A stretch of DNA of 18,567 nucleotides, taken from Asterionellopsis glacialis (lineage: Eukaryota > Bacillariophyta > Plagiogrammaphyceae > Rhaphoneidales > Asterionellopsidaceae). Of the stretch, positions 1-10,338 are shown piece after piece. The stretch spans positions 1-18,567 of the forward strand of contig WKLE02003173.1 of the NCBI GenBank assembly GCA_014885115.2, read 5' to 3'. Positions within the stretch are counted from its first letter, which is position 1; every line of letters begins with the position of its first letter. Made by a program: the position numbers and the translations under genes. Under the pieces are notes generated by a model. The model was not told where the DNA came from. It worked only from the letters and a program-made list of their open reading frames with translations, and ran no database searches.

Positions 1-20
1 TCTCTCTCTCTCTCTCTCTC
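1..20. repeat. (TC)n microsatellite at window edge
   Basis: Ten TC dinucleotides open the window. The tract may continue to the left of the window. Confidence 0.9.
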
Positions 21-234
21 CACCACGTGCCGCCAGTAGGGGGGAACAGATGGGTTCGGGTGTCACAGGTTCAACCGATCCTTAACAATTTTTTTTATTC
101 CATAGTGAAATGGAAAACAGACAAGTTATTATGCACGATCGAAGAGGGTACCCATTTTTGAATTTGGTGGGATCGCGTGCGCATTGATACGATTGATGAA
201 TGAGCTGGGTCTTACCGTACTCGTACTCCTACTG

Positions 235-446
235 TACCAGGTACCCATTTCAAATAGTTTCAAGGCCGCAACAGTACAGTACCAGGTACCTGTACTCCGA
301 TCAAGACTGAAATTTGGGTATCAAAAATTCTTTGATTGAATGACCTATATAAATGAATTTTGGCTGCAAAGGTCATTATGACCTTCTCCAAGAATCTCCT
401 TCGTACATGGTACCTGGTACCAAGTACCTGTACCTGGTACCCAGGT
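235..446. repeat. Cluster of palindromic TACCWGGTA motifs
   Basis: The 9-mer TACC(A/T)GGTA occurs at 235-243, 280-288, 411-419 and 431-439, with a 10-nt variant (TACCCAGGTA) at 437-446. Flanking bases often extend it to GTACCWGGTAC. The same core recurs at 11822-11830, 11907-11915 and 16446-16454, always outside coding sequence. It could be a transcription-factor site or a short mobile palindrome; the sequence alone does not decide. Confidence 0.7.
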
Positions 447-607
447 ACCATTTACCTTGTACGAGCCAATCCCACATCATGTCCTACCTTACTATTTCAA
501 ACTTGTATTCCAACGATTACAGGTAGGACTACTGCAACTGTACAGGTAGACTATTTTGAAAAAATTTGGAGATGACTTTCTTTAGCCTCTCTATCGTCGG
601 ACTCTAG

Positions 608-623
608 AGTACTAATTAGTACT
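608..623. repeat. Perfect 16-bp palindrome AGTACTAATTAGTACT
   Basis: AGTACTAATTAGTACT is its own reverse complement. It ends about 170 nt upstream of the proposed chitinase start, where a promoter element would be plausible. No function can be assigned. Confidence 0.75.
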
Positions 624-795
624 AGTATTAGGTAGGACCTACGGTAGAGAGAAATCCACTCTCTGGAAGCCATCATGGAAGCTTTTCTTGTCTGATATCA
701 TAATCCGGAGTCTCACAACCATCACTCTCTCTAGAGAACTAGATTATCCAGAAACGAAAACACAACTTATTTCACATCATCGACAGTATCTTCTC

Positions 796-3700
796 ATGAC
801 AATTTCGACCGCTGGCTTACACGTATTCCGTGTATCATTCGCCTTTGTAGTCGCCTTCTTGTGCTCAAGCAAAGTGGACGGCCATGGATACTTAATGTCT
901 CCTCGTTCTCGAAATTTTGTTGCGTACCAAGATGGTAAAGATTGGCCAATCCTAGAAGAGAATCCACTCAAGGAAAATTGTCCTCACTGCCTGAATCTAG
1001 GAGGAACACTTGCTCGATGCGGTCTTACTTCTGGAAGAAATTATGACTTCCCGAAGAATGCCGTAGGTAAAGCGATGCCTACCAACATTCAGAAAGTATT
1101 TACCGCAGGACAAGAGATCATTGTGGATGTTGTTTTGACGGCCCATCGTAAGTAGCAGATATTATTATACTGTCATGAAAGTGTCAAGTGCCGTACATCA
1201 TTTTTGTTATGCTAATTATGACTTTTTTATTTCGCATGTTCTATAGATCGTGGCCACTTTACGTTTAAAGCTTGTGCTATGGATCCAAGTAGTCAAGATG
1301 CTCCCACTCAAGAATGTTTTGACGAGAACCCTATCATGTTCATGGAAGATATGTTGTATGGAGCACCCGCAGACAAAAATTATCCTGATCGTGCCTACAT
1401 TGCACCCACAAATCACCCCCTTAGACAAAACATGAACACAGGCCAGAGTGGTAAGTTTGCATCCATTGAAAAAGTAACAAAAGCGAGCACGACCTTTAAA
1501 ATGAAACTACTTTGTTTGGCTGTAGTAAACTCTTTATTAACATCTTGCTTGCATGTCTTTCAATTTTTATTGTTTATCCAACAAAGGAATGTTGTTTACA
1601 TACAAGTTGAAACTACCCGAAAATCTTACAGGAGATTTAATTCTGATCCAATGGCACTACATGACGGCAAATTCATGGTAAGCACACTTATTTTGGCTTG
1701 ATTCTATTATTCTTAGACTAAACTATATCACTCTTCTCAGCTTTCATCTTCATCTTCTTTATGTTGTGTCCTTCCTTGAAATACGTCAGTATCCATCCAG
1801 GATACGATGGATACGATTGGCCAGATTCTAGTTGGCAACCAAGCACCTGGAGTCTCTGCGGACCTATCCCCCCTGACGGAAATGGAGTCCCGGAACAGTT
1901 TTGGAATTGTGCTGAGGTTAAAATTACCCCATCAGGACCGACTGCACCTACTGTGCCCCCTCCAGCACCAACACTTCCACCTCCAACAGTTTCACCGCCC
2001 ACTATTCCGCCTCCCACCATGCCGCCGCCTACCAATAGTGAGCCAACTGTTCCACCCCCCACTAACCCTGTAAGCGGAACTTGCGGTGGTGGACAAGTTG
2101 GAAATGGTATTTGTGACGGTGGATTGTGTTGTTCTGAATGGGGGTGGTGTGGTTCATCAACCGAACACTGCAAAGAAGCTCCTCCAACAACACCTCCACC
2201 TCCGACTATGGCACCTCCACCATCACCACCAATATCTGGTGAACATGACGATTCTCGCCTAATTGCGTACGTTGGTAATTGGGAAGCCTGTCCAACAGCA
2301 GCCCAAGTTGCTAAATACACACATATCGTGATTGCATTTGCTGTGAGTTATCAATGGAGTCCTTCCAAAAATATCTGTAGTGAGACATGCGAGATTGCGG
2401 AACCACCGATTTGTAACAATTCTCCCAACCCTACACTTGTGTCCGAGTGGCAAAATGCAGGCAAGAAGGTTATTCTCAGCTTTGGTGGTGCTGGAATGGG
2501 CGGAAGCTGGGCTGGTGATAACAATGATTGTTGGGAGTACTGCTTTGGTAGGGAAAATCAAGTTGTTAATCGAATCACCGAGATCGTGAGCAACATGGGA
2601 CTTGATGGAGTTGACATCGACTATGAGTACTTTTACGAAGATGGACAAAACGGTAGTAACTTTAATAAGGGAAGCCAGGCACAAAACTTCCTCCGTAGCA
2701 TTACTTGGGGCTTGCGAAATAATCTCGCATCAGGTGCAATTGTAACCCACGCTCCCATGGAACCAGATATTGTTCCCGGAACAAAATACTATGACCTCTT
2801 TGTTGAACTTGCTCCTGCACTGGACTTTGTCATGCCGCAATATTATAATGGGAATACAATGCCTGCAACAGATGGATTTGCCGGTGGAGTTATATCCGCT
2901 GAAGCACACTACACTGAAATAGTTGAAAATATTTTTGATGGCGATGCAACAAAGATTGTATTTGGGTTTTGTATCAGCGGATGTATCGGAAACGCCAATA
3001 AAGATCAGGCCGCGATGGTGATGCTTGAGGTTGGATCATATTACCCCTGCAATGGTGGTGCATATTTCTGGGTTGCTTCCCAGGACACAGCGGGGGCGTG
3101 GTCACAGGAAGTTAGCAGTGTCGTGGCACCCAATGCAGGTTGTTCAGGACCTAGTGCGCCTACAACGCCTCCCCCACCTACTTTACCTCCTGTAACAGCT
3201 GCCCCCGTCACCCCTCCTCCTCCAACAAATCCTCCGCCTACACCTGCTCCCATAACTTCATCCCCTGTTACAGCTGCTCCTATCACCAGTGCTCCCGTGA
3301 CTCCACCCCCTGTTACAGCTGCTCCTATTACTAGTGCCCCCGTGACTCCACCCCCTGTCACAACGCCTGCCCCAGTTACTGATGCACCAGTTGCAGCACC
3401 AACAATGCCTCCTCCCACTTCTGTTGCACCTGTAGCTGCCCCAACCCCTTTGGCAAAGTGTTGCCCAGGTAAGATTATTATTTGTTGATGATTCGTTTTT
3501 TTCGTCTTCCGCCTTTCATACTGTTTCTCCTCTTATTTAATTGATAATCGATAAATCTTCTCACGGAAACATTTTTATACTTCCGTTTGTGTCTCCCTAA
3601 TCATTCGTCTGCAGATAATTATACGGGTTTGCGTGCCTATGACTCCTGCACTAAATATTATCATTGTGTAGGTGGTGTTGTCACTGGAAGTCCACTGCCA

Positions 3701-4042
3701 TGTGCTGTTGGAACACTCTTTGACAACAATATTCAAAGCTGTAACTGGGAAAATCAAGTCACGTGTACTCCTGATTCATGTGGCCCTAGTCCTAGTCCTC
3801 CCCCTCCTCCCCCACCTGAAGAGGAAGAAATCTGTTGTCCTTCGGGCTTCACGGGTCTCCGTGCACACGATTCCTGCACTAAATATTATCATTGTGTAGG
3901 TGGTGTTGTCACTGGAAGTCCACTGCCATGTGCTGGCGGGACACTCTTTGACAACAATATTCAAAACTGTAACTGGGAAAACCAAGTACAATGCGCACAT
4001 ACGCCATGTACTTCAAGAAGGATGCTACGTACTCAAGACTGA
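796..4042 (+). CDS. Secreted modular chitin-degrading enzyme: AA15-like LPMO + CBM18 + GH18 chitinase + two CBM14 (five exons)
   Basis: Proposed exons are 796-1147, 1247-1450, 1587-1677, 1790-3468 and 3615-4042, giving 2754 nt and 917 residues in one frame. The only ATG before the domain is at 796; it gives a signal peptide (1-29) ending just before His30, the expected first residue of a mature LPMO. The LPMO domain (30-262) has His118 in a TAHHRGHF context as the probable second copper ligand, and F253 in EQFWNC as the likely axial residue, the pattern of family AA15. A CBM18 follows (C314-C343, eight Cys). The GH18 domain (about 369-668) has S446-F-G-G, the catalytic DGVDIDYE (D488, D491, D493, E495), MPQYYN (564-569) and W643. 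Two CBM14 domains (773-831 and 849-907) end the protein. Pro/Thr linkers join the parts. It should cleave chitin oxidatively and hydrolytically outside the cell. Splice sites are predicted by frame and homology pattern. Confidence 0.9.
1148..1246 (+). other. Intron 1 of the LPMO-chitinase gene (99 nt)
   Basis: The donor is GTAAGT and the acceptor CTATAG. Splicing joins c1147 to at1247-1248 to make the His118 codon of the histidine brace. It removes the in-frame TAG at the exon 1 border. Confidence 0.9.
1451..1586 (+). other. Intron 2 of the LPMO-chitinase gene (136 nt)
   Basis: The donor is GTAAGT and the acceptor ACAAAG. Splicing restores a Gly codon and leads into the IQWHYMTANSC block typical of the LPMO core. 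Confidence 0.85.
1678..1789 (+). other. Intron 3 of the LPMO-chitinase gene (112 nt)
   Basis: The donor is GTAAGC and the acceptor CGTCAG. Of the nearby AGs (1740, 1789, 1800), only the one ending at 1789 keeps the frame into PGYDGYDWPDS. It restores Cys216 (TG + T). Confidence 0.85.
3266..3370 (+). repeat. 45-nt tandem repeat in the Pro/Thr linker
   Basis: Copies begin at 3266 and 3311, with a diverging partial copy at 3356. Each encodes a 15-residue PVTAAPITSAPVTPP-type unit. The linker between GH18 and the CBM14 pair is probably an extended, O-glycosylated spacer, and its length may vary between alleles. Confidence 0.8.
3469..3614 (+). other. Intron 4 of the LPMO-chitinase gene (146 nt)
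   Basis: The donor is AG|GTAAGA and the acceptor CTGCAG. It lies just after the CCP that opens the first CBM14 domain. Splicing restores Asp776, giving a CCPDNYTG start that parallels the CCPSGFTG of the second copy. Confidence 0.9.
3617..3985 (+). repeat. Duplicated CBM14 coding unit
   Basis: The two CBM14-coding stretches (about 3617-3757 and 3845-3985) lie 228 nt apart. The 64 nt at 3644-3707 and 3872-3935 are identical, including third codon positions. This points to a recent internal duplication or gene conversion. Only a short SPSPPPPP/EEEE spacer separates the copies, and no intron interrupts them. Confidence 0.85.
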
Positions 4043-4126
4043 AGACTATGACATTTGACAATAATGCATGAACAATATACACTGCTAATGTCCTGGGTAA
4101 AGTAACGTCGTCCATAGTTTATCTCG

Positions 4127-4132
4127 AATAAA
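4127..4132 (+). terminator. Candidate poly(A) signal AATAAA
   Basis: AATAAA lies about 85 nt after the chitinase stop codon in an A-rich context. The position suits a eukaryotic polyadenylation signal, but none of the other genes has an obvious equivalent. Confidence 0.45.
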
Positions 4133-4142
4133 ATTAAAACCT

Positions 4143-6600
4143 GTCATAATTTAAGCGCAATACAGTCTGCCAGAAAACAATAGATAAATTGTTTTACTTG
4201 AATTTTTGGATCCTTTATCACTATACATTCATTTTCCTGCGACTGACTTAAAAACATCCACCTGTGCATGGAACATGTAATATTGATTTCCAATAAAAAC
4301 CACATGTGCAACTCTCTGGGGTTAAGGTAGTCGTGGCCACTCCTTTTCACTCCCGTTCGTACGTGTATTTTTTCAAAAACTCTTGTTATTTTCTAGCGCA
4401 TCGATTTCTTTGAAAAAACCATTTTCGACCTCTGAAAGATGGGGACGATCCACCTTAAGTCAGTGGAACCACATAAAGAAGGATATAAACTGTTCCTACT
4501 CTAAGTTGGCTAATATAATCTAAAATAAAACAGTAGGCAAGGCCTTTAGTTCTTTAGATATTAATTATTTTAACCGTCGAGTTCCTTGTTTTTTCGATCG
4601 ATTTTTTTCTTTTACATCATATATATTTGAAGAATGATGCTTCTCGCCTACCAGTACTGTTTTATTTCATATTATGGTAGATAATTATGTGTAGTATCAA
4701 TTTATGTGTGCATGACGATAATAAGTCATCGTCGAAGTCAATCAAGTCGATGCTCTCCACCCGGTTAATAAAATAATGTTCGTTGAAGGAATTTCATCCT
4801 CCTGGTGACCATTTTTTGCGCAGTGGTGGCCAAATCTCGCGCAATATTTCGCAAATTTTCACTAGTGTTAACACGCGCGCATCAACTTTTCGAAATTTTT
4901 GAGTCGCAGGATGTGTTTCCAATATTACCATCAGGTGCGGTTGCTCTTTTTGTTCTTCTTTATTCTGTGGCAAGCTAGAGTATTCTCCCCACTGCACTTT
5001 TCTTTATCGTCAACTTCACGTTCATCTCTTGATGTGGCTGCCTTCTTGGATCTCATTGATCTTGTTCCTACCATCCTTGTTTGTTGATTGTTGAAGCAAC
5101 AGTGATATGAAGTTCTGATATCACAGTAAAAAGAAACATAAAAAAATGCTTTTACGTCAAAGATCAAAATTTTAAACTTAAGTCCCAGGAGTGATATCAA
5201 TCACCATCATGCAGTTTTCAGGTAACAATGTCAAGACAGACAGGACACAGATGGCAAACTTAGTCTATAGAACATGACAGAGCAATAAAATGAGACCAAC
5301 AAAACGAAGATTGACTACTCCAAACTGATAGAGTTCTATAACTTGGTAAGATCACGGTTGTAAAATAGCTCAATTTGTTGATAGAGTTCCTTCATACAAA
5401 AGTCAATGCTGGTCTGAAAAAACTAATTACTTGCTAATCTGATGCCATCAATTTTCTCTGTTTTCCGTTTCCTGGTCTGTTGACTGCTCATACAGTTGAA
5501 GAGCATGATTCTATTTGGTCCTTTGAGGATCAGACTTGCCATTGCCATTTTTGTCCATTTGGACCTGGAAGAAACAATTTGAATTCATGACCTTGTCTAT
5601 TTTGTCTTCAGTCTTCAATGTTCTGCCATAATTTAAGTTGATTGTTTGAAACATCAGGCTCTATTCTCCCCATTATTCTCAGCCAAATCATAACATTCTG
5701 ATAGCATTTGGATGGCTGTGGTTAAATTTGTACAAATTGGTGCAAACAATTACAAAGCCTACCCAGAGCTTACCTAAGCCCTATGTCACCTCCATGGACA
5801 TGTATTGTAGTGGAAAACAGTGATATCATATCCACTCCTTGGTCAGTCAGGCATATTCATTTTTTCAGCATTTCCAACTTTGAAAGTGCCAACTATTTAA
5901 TTCTCTTTATCTTTCCATTTTTTTCTTGGCCCTTTTGATCAGAAGAGGATCAATATCAAAAGCAACAAAATCCATAGGTGTGCATAACTTTTCATAAAGT
6001 GCTTTTGACATTTCAATAGTCAAATCACCCTCATTGCATTCAACATTGCAATATTTGAATGAGTCATTGTTGCCTTTTTTTCTGTTCTTCAGTCTGATGA
6101 GTTTCCTATGACTAGTTTGCTTTAAGTATTGAAACACAGGTTAAAGTAATTCCAAATGGTTCAATGGAGTATTAAATTGGTAGTAATTGTGAAAGTTACC
6201 AAATTGATGACCTTGATCTTCGTCTTCAATATTTTGATCTGTACGGCATATGCCATTAACCTCATTTGGCTCAGTGGAGGTTTTACAAATTGGAGAAGCC
6301 ATACTACATTACCCAACTATCTCTGATTCTGTTGTTTGGTGCTTCTTAGATCTAGTTGATCAATGCTGTGTACAGTATAATACACTGGTAGACTATGGTG
6401 GAGAATTTTCATGTTGTTCTCCTTATTGTTATCTTTCCTCATTTGTTGAAGCTCATGTGTTACACAGGCAACAAAAAGTTTATGGATTTATGGAGTGCTA
6501 TCAATGTGTCAATTTTTGGCACACTCAATGCCGGATCTGGCCACCACTGATGTTCCTTCTTTCATTCTTCTTCATCATCTTGAGAGTTGCCAAATGGTAA
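4143..6600. other. Long AT-rich stretch without a recognisable gene
   Basis: Both strands carry only short ORFs broken by stops. The longest are a 76-residue minus-strand frame at 5907-6137 and a plus-strand frame at 6250-6600. Neither shows a family motif I recognise. Minus-strand readings of about 5560-6130 contain protein-like patches in shifting frames, which suggests a decayed element. A small inverted repeat (GTGATAT at 5102-5108 and ATATCAC at 5118-5124) is present. No LTRs or terminal repeats were seen. Confidence 0.45.
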
Positions 6601-7182
6601 GTACTAGCATTATTGCCATGGTGGCGTACTTCACTATTTGGTACTTGATTTTACTGCTACTGCAGAGGCACTACAGGGAATTCCGCCGTTTTCAATATTT
6701 TGATCGGTGTGCGACATTTCAAGATAATATTGCTGACGGGCGTTTTATGGAGTATCAGCGTATGCTTGGGTTTGTGTTGGTTCGGTCGCTGGGTGGAGTT
6801 ATTGGCCGGCGGCGACAAGGCTCATCGTCGGGTGACAACAAAGAAAAAATCATGTACGAATCGCGAAAAAGAAAAAAAAGGATTCTAATTTACCGCCGCC
6901 GAGGTCTTGCTTGCTTCCGATACGATTGTTCCAAAAATCCTAAGTCAGAAACCTGGATATACCGGTTGCCCTCCTCTCTCTAGTAGAGAGTGTATTCCCC
7001 CATGGATAAACTAACGTCTCCATACGGCGTCTCTACTGACCACTTACATACGTAAATCCTGGATGTAAAATAACGTAGAGTTGGTTTACCGGGTGCTTCA
7101 CGTGAATTGACTGTCTCCAAGATGGAGCCATGCATGCACACATATCTTGAAATTGACCAAAAAGAAAACAGAAAGCCACGAA
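6601..7182 (+). promoter_or_regulatory. Upstream region of the CMPK2-like gene
   Basis: The open frames here lack domain signatures and I do not call them genes. The last 250 nt before the ATG contain a TC/GA inverted patch near 6973-6990 (CTCTCTCTAGTAGAGAG), then the paired CGTCTC elements, then the leader. Promoter function is inferred from position only. Confidence 0.4.
7015..7037 (+). promoter_or_regulatory. Paired CGTCTC element upstream of the CMPK2-like gene
   Basis: CGTCTC occurs at 7015-7020 and again in CGTCTCTACT at 7028-7037, about 145-170 nt before the ATG. The 10-mer CGTCTCTACT also occurs in the coding-strand orientation upstream of viperin (11787-11796, minus strand), likewise paired. 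This is a candidate shared regulatory site; the link is an inference. Confidence 0.4.
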
Positions 7183-9825
7183 ATGACAAAAAATAACAAC
7201 ACCATTAGCAATGCTGTAGATGGTGAAGAATCATCAAAATCAAATAATGTTGGAGATAGTTCGTCTTACAATAACACCTCTTATTTAAATGTTGTGTCTA
7301 CGTTTCATGTTCCCGGGTTGTATAGTAACTTTTTTACACCCTTGACACTTTTACGAATGGCTCGTTCCGAATTACGCTTCGATTTGATTTCATCATCTGT
7401 CGCTGCTGCTAGTAAAATTGTGGATGATTTTTATAGTTTATTGCTCAATGTGGAAAACTATTATTCCGTACAAAGAACCTTGGAAAATCACCAACTTCAA
7501 ATGAATAAAAAGTTCATTATTGAAGTGGAAGGTTTAGATGGAAGTGGTAAAACAACCTTGGTACAACGGTTAGTGGAAGCACTTCATCCTACCCAGGCAA
7601 TTGCTACGAAAACTCCATCGACATGTTTGAAAGAGATCCGTCCCCTGTGGGATCATCGGGGTGGTCCATTGGCACGTGCCTTTTATATGATTAGTAATTA
7701 TATATTAGAATATGAAATTGCAACATCACCATCGATGAAACAATATGATATTGTCATTATTGATCGTTGGTATGCAAGTACATGTGCCTACACCGTGGCC
7801 TATCGAAAGGATAATGATAATGAAAACCATAATGGTGATGAAGCCAACATTTCAGATTTACCCGATTCAATTTTTGAATGGCCTAAAGATTTACAACTGA
7901 AACCTAATCTACTATTAGTATTAAACATTGATCCCAAAGTACGTCAAGAACGCGTCAATCGTCGTAGTGCAAGTGGTGTGGGTGGTGCCTCACGGTTTAA
8001 TCCATGGGATGATCGATTGGCGAAAGATTTGGGATTGGGACGTCGTATCCTAGAAGCTTTCGAACGTATTCAAGGTCCGCATGAAACATATGGGATTAAT
8101 GCCAATGCGAGTATTAGTGAGGTTGTGGAGGACGCCTTATCTATTGTGCGACCAGCGTACCAAAGACATATACAACCTGAGGAATACTTTACATCTACAC
8201 CTTTAGAGTGGTGGAAATATAGCAGCTCTCAATTAGGTTTATGTGACCCACTCACAGGTAAACGGTGTCATCATGCACTATGGAATTTACAAGTATCCTA
8301 CAATTATCAAAATAATGCCAACGAACTACTACAGCAGGGTCCTCCTATTCTCAAAACAGTTGGATTAGATCATATTGATTCCAATTGTATTTATTATTGG
8401 ACTCCTACAGCATCCTTTCCATCTTTATTATCTAGTCATTGGGCATCCGTCTTGTGGATGGGTGGTGAGTACCCCACCGAAACACAATGGAGAGCCGAAG
8501 GATATATAACAAAAGTAACATCAGATGAATGCCAATTGATGGGATATGGAGTACCACCATCATTGTTGGCCCATGTGACAGCATGCTCTAATACTGCTAG
8601 CAGTGGTAGCACTGTACAACAACAACAACAACAACAAGATGGTGATGAAAAAAACTATGACGATGATGATGATCTTCGTGTGACTCGACCAGACAATTAT
8701 GATGAGTCTGTGGAAAATGCTCGTCATCAGAAAGATAAAGACAACAAAGAAACCAACAATAAGAGCGACCCTTGTTGTTTGGTACGTTTTATTCCTATTC
8801 GTATTGAAGTCCTACGTGGTGGTCCAAGTACTCGTTTACCTGGTTATCCTCAACGTTGGGAATGGTCTAGAAGTCGCAGCAGCAACAACCATGGGAAAAA
8901 GAGAAAGAAACCAGAACAACAAGCTAGTGAAAATGATACGTCATATCCTACAAGTTCTTACTGGGTACGGAGATCGATTTTACCCTTTACCACTACGACG
9001 CTACCATCCTCGTCCTCACCACTACAACCTAAACGCTACAAGTTACTCGGAATGACAATTGTATTGGTAGGTACACATACATCTGGCAAATCAACCATTG
9101 GTGCTGCCTTGGCAAAATTGGTATCCAACAATTGTATATTTGATCCTGAATTAGGAGAAATTTTAAGACCCACTACAAAAGAAGAAGATGGTGGTGATGG
9201 CGGTTTAGTTCAAAGTGGACATTTGTATGGTAATGGAAGTTCTACAGCAGCAACAACAACTACTACTGATTGGGATGATCAAATCCATGCAGCAGAATGT
9301 GAACGTGATGACAGTACATCCTCCTCCATAAAGAATGGGAACAAGAATAGTATGTGTAGTTCTTGCCGTGTTGTGGAAACATGGCATTTTGGTAATTCAG
9401 CTTGGTATCAATTACGACAACAACATAAGAACAATTGTGGTAGTGGGGACAAAGATAAAAGCAGTAGAACTGCCATGATGGATCAAAGATATATCGATGC
9501 TATTCGTACTCATCAAGAAACATCTGCAGTAATGGTAGTTCAATTAAAATTGGATTCGCCGACGACCATGGTACAACGACGTCAACAAGATTCGAAAAAT
9601 AGGAAACGTTTACCCATGAAAGAGGAACAAGAAGAATGTGATGTATTATTCAAGAGACTTCAACAAGACTATGATGGTACCTTACAAGATGTAACGTCCA
9701 AACTTAATATACCATTGTTGCAAATTACGAATGAGCAAAATGGTGCCAAGGCAATGGAGGATACATTGAAACAAATTCTTACCTTTATTCAAGCCCACTA
9801 CTATCGACGAGTAGTTGTTTTGTAA
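7183..9825 (+). CDS. CMPK2: CMPK2-type UMP-CMP kinase fused to a second P-loop domain (880 aa)
   Basis: The first ATG is at 7183; the frame opens slightly earlier but only from a TTG. Residues 117-125 are the Walker A GLDGSGKTT, followed by a CMPK2-like body: PSTCLKEIRPLW, RAFYMISNYI, IIDRWYASTCAY (DRW at 194-196) and IFEWPKDLQLKPNLLLVL, closely matching the vertebrate CMPK2 pattern. Residues from about 327 to 625 are an unrecognised domain (YYWTPTASF, MGGEYPTETQWRAEG) interrupted by a Gln/Asp-rich tract. A second Walker A, GTHTSGKST (630-638), with ETWHFGN at 732-738 and a basic lid-like RRQQDSKNRKR, indicates another kinase-like domain. Family knowledge: CMPK2 phosphorylates CMP/UMP and their deoxy forms and supports CTP supply to viperin. 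The N-terminus is polar rather than a mitochondrial presequence, unless Met at 7357 is used. The gene is intronless and convergent with viperin. Activity of the C-terminal domain is unknown. Confidence 0.88.
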   Translation: MTKNNNTISNAVDGEESSKSNNVGDSSSYNNTSYLNVVSTFHVPGLYSNFFTPLTLLRMARSELRFDLISSSVAAASKIVDDFYSLLLNVENYYSVQRTLENHQLQMNKKFIIEVEGLDGSGKTTLVQRLVEALHPTQAIATKTPSTCLKEIRPLWDHRGGPLARAFYMISNYILEYEIATSPSMKQYDIVIIDRWYASTCAYTVAYRKDNDNENHNGDEANISDLPDSIFEWPKDLQLKPNLLLVLNIDPKVRQERVNRRSASGVGGASRFNPWDDRLAKDLGLGRRILEAFERIQGPHETYGINANASISEVVEDALSIVRPAYQRHIQPEEYFTSTPLEWWKYSSSQLGLCDPLTGKRCHHALWNLQVSYNYQNNANELLQQGPPILKTVGLDHIDSNCIYYWTPTASFPSLLSSHWASVLWMGGEYPTETQWRAEGYITKVTSDECQLMGYGVPPSLLAHVTACSNTASSGSTVQQQQQQQDGDEKNYDDDDDLRVTRPDNYDESVENARHQKDKDNKETNNKSDPCCLVRFIPIRIEVLRGGPSTRLPGYPQRWEWSRSRSSNNHGKKRKKPEQQASENDTSYPTSSYWVRRSILPFTTTTLPSSSSPLQPKRYKLLGMTIVLVGTHTSGKSTIGAALAKLVSNNCIFDPELGEILRPTTKEEDGGDGGLVQSGHLYGNGSSTAATTTTTDWDDQIHAAECERDDSTSSSIKNGNKNSMCSSCRVVETWHFGNSAWYQLRQQHKNNCGSGDKDKSSRTAMMDQRYIDAIRTHQETSAVMVVQLKLDSPTTMVQRRQQDSKNRKRLPMKEEQEECDVLFKRLQQDYDGTLQDVTSKLNIPLLQITNEQNGAKAMEDTLKQILTFIQAHYYRRVVVL

Positions 9826-10338
9826 AAAAAAGCATAGTTAGTAAAAAATTATGTGTAAGCATAGAAGAAAAAATAGGCACCATGTCAAATATACAAAAGC
9901 TTCTTGTTCTTCTTCTTCTTTGAATGCGTGCAGCGTTTACAAGCAGATATTATTAGTACAATATTTGTTGGTATCTGTGTCTGAAGGCAGGCACTAGAGA
10001 CTACCACAAGAAGAATATGTTGGACAAGATGAACTGGTGCGCCTACAGTTGATCGCACTCGTAGAGGGTGTGACACAAAGTGAATGGGTGGTACTTCGGA
10101 GCAGCAGTGCAGGCTTATTGAGTATCTTCCAAACTTTTCTTCAAGGGGCTTTACGTTTAGGAATGATAGTACAATGTAGAGTTCAAGAATAAAGAAGAGG
10201 CAAGGCATATTATGTACTGTATAAAACAACAAAGGAATGATATCCAACAAGAAAATCTTTTTTCTAGTAGATTTAATCAGGTCTGTCCCCTTTTGATGAC
10301 GAATGTGTACATTTATGAGACAAAAATATTCTTCTCTC
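9826..10338. other. Convergent intergenic region between CMPK2-like and viperin genes
   Basis: These 513 nt separate the two stop codons and must hold both 3' UTRs. A 154-residue minus-strand frame (9885-10349) overlaps the viperin stop but shows no domain, has a Lys-rich tail and no viperin-like continuation. I leave it uncalled. Confidence 0.6.

Larger units (their letters stand above)
21..795. other. Upstream intergenic region of the LPMO-chitinase gene
   Basis: No credible gene is seen here. The short open frames are low-complexity readings of GTACC-rich palindromes. The region holds the TACCWGGTA cluster (235-446), a 16-bp palindrome (608-623) and TC/GA-rich sequence near 640-665 that probably belongs to the promoter and 5' UTR. 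The reading frame is open upstream of 796 as far as a TTG at 688 but has no ATG there, so that stretch is treated as leader. Confidence 0.6.

Noticed and set aside
60..85. B-box-like GGTTCAACC sequence, possible tRNA
   Set aside because: No matching A box, acceptor stem or anticodon arm could be placed.
688..795. Upstream extension of the LPMO-chitinase frame
   Set aside because: It starts from TTG, not ATG, and would bury the signal peptide.
1718..2320. 200-residue Gly/Val-rich minus-strand ORF
   Set aside because: It is the antisense shadow of the Pro/Thr linkers and CBM18 of the chitinase gene.
3041..3418. Gly/Val-rich minus-strand ORF
   Set aside because: Antisense of the second Pro/Thr linker; repetitive and without domain.
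4794..5200. Short overlapping ORFs on both strands
   Set aside because: They mirror each other and lack any conserved motif.
6250..6983. Plus-strand ORFs upstream of the CMPK2-like gene
   Set aside because: Hydrophobic or basic low-information frames with no motif; the region fits a promoter.
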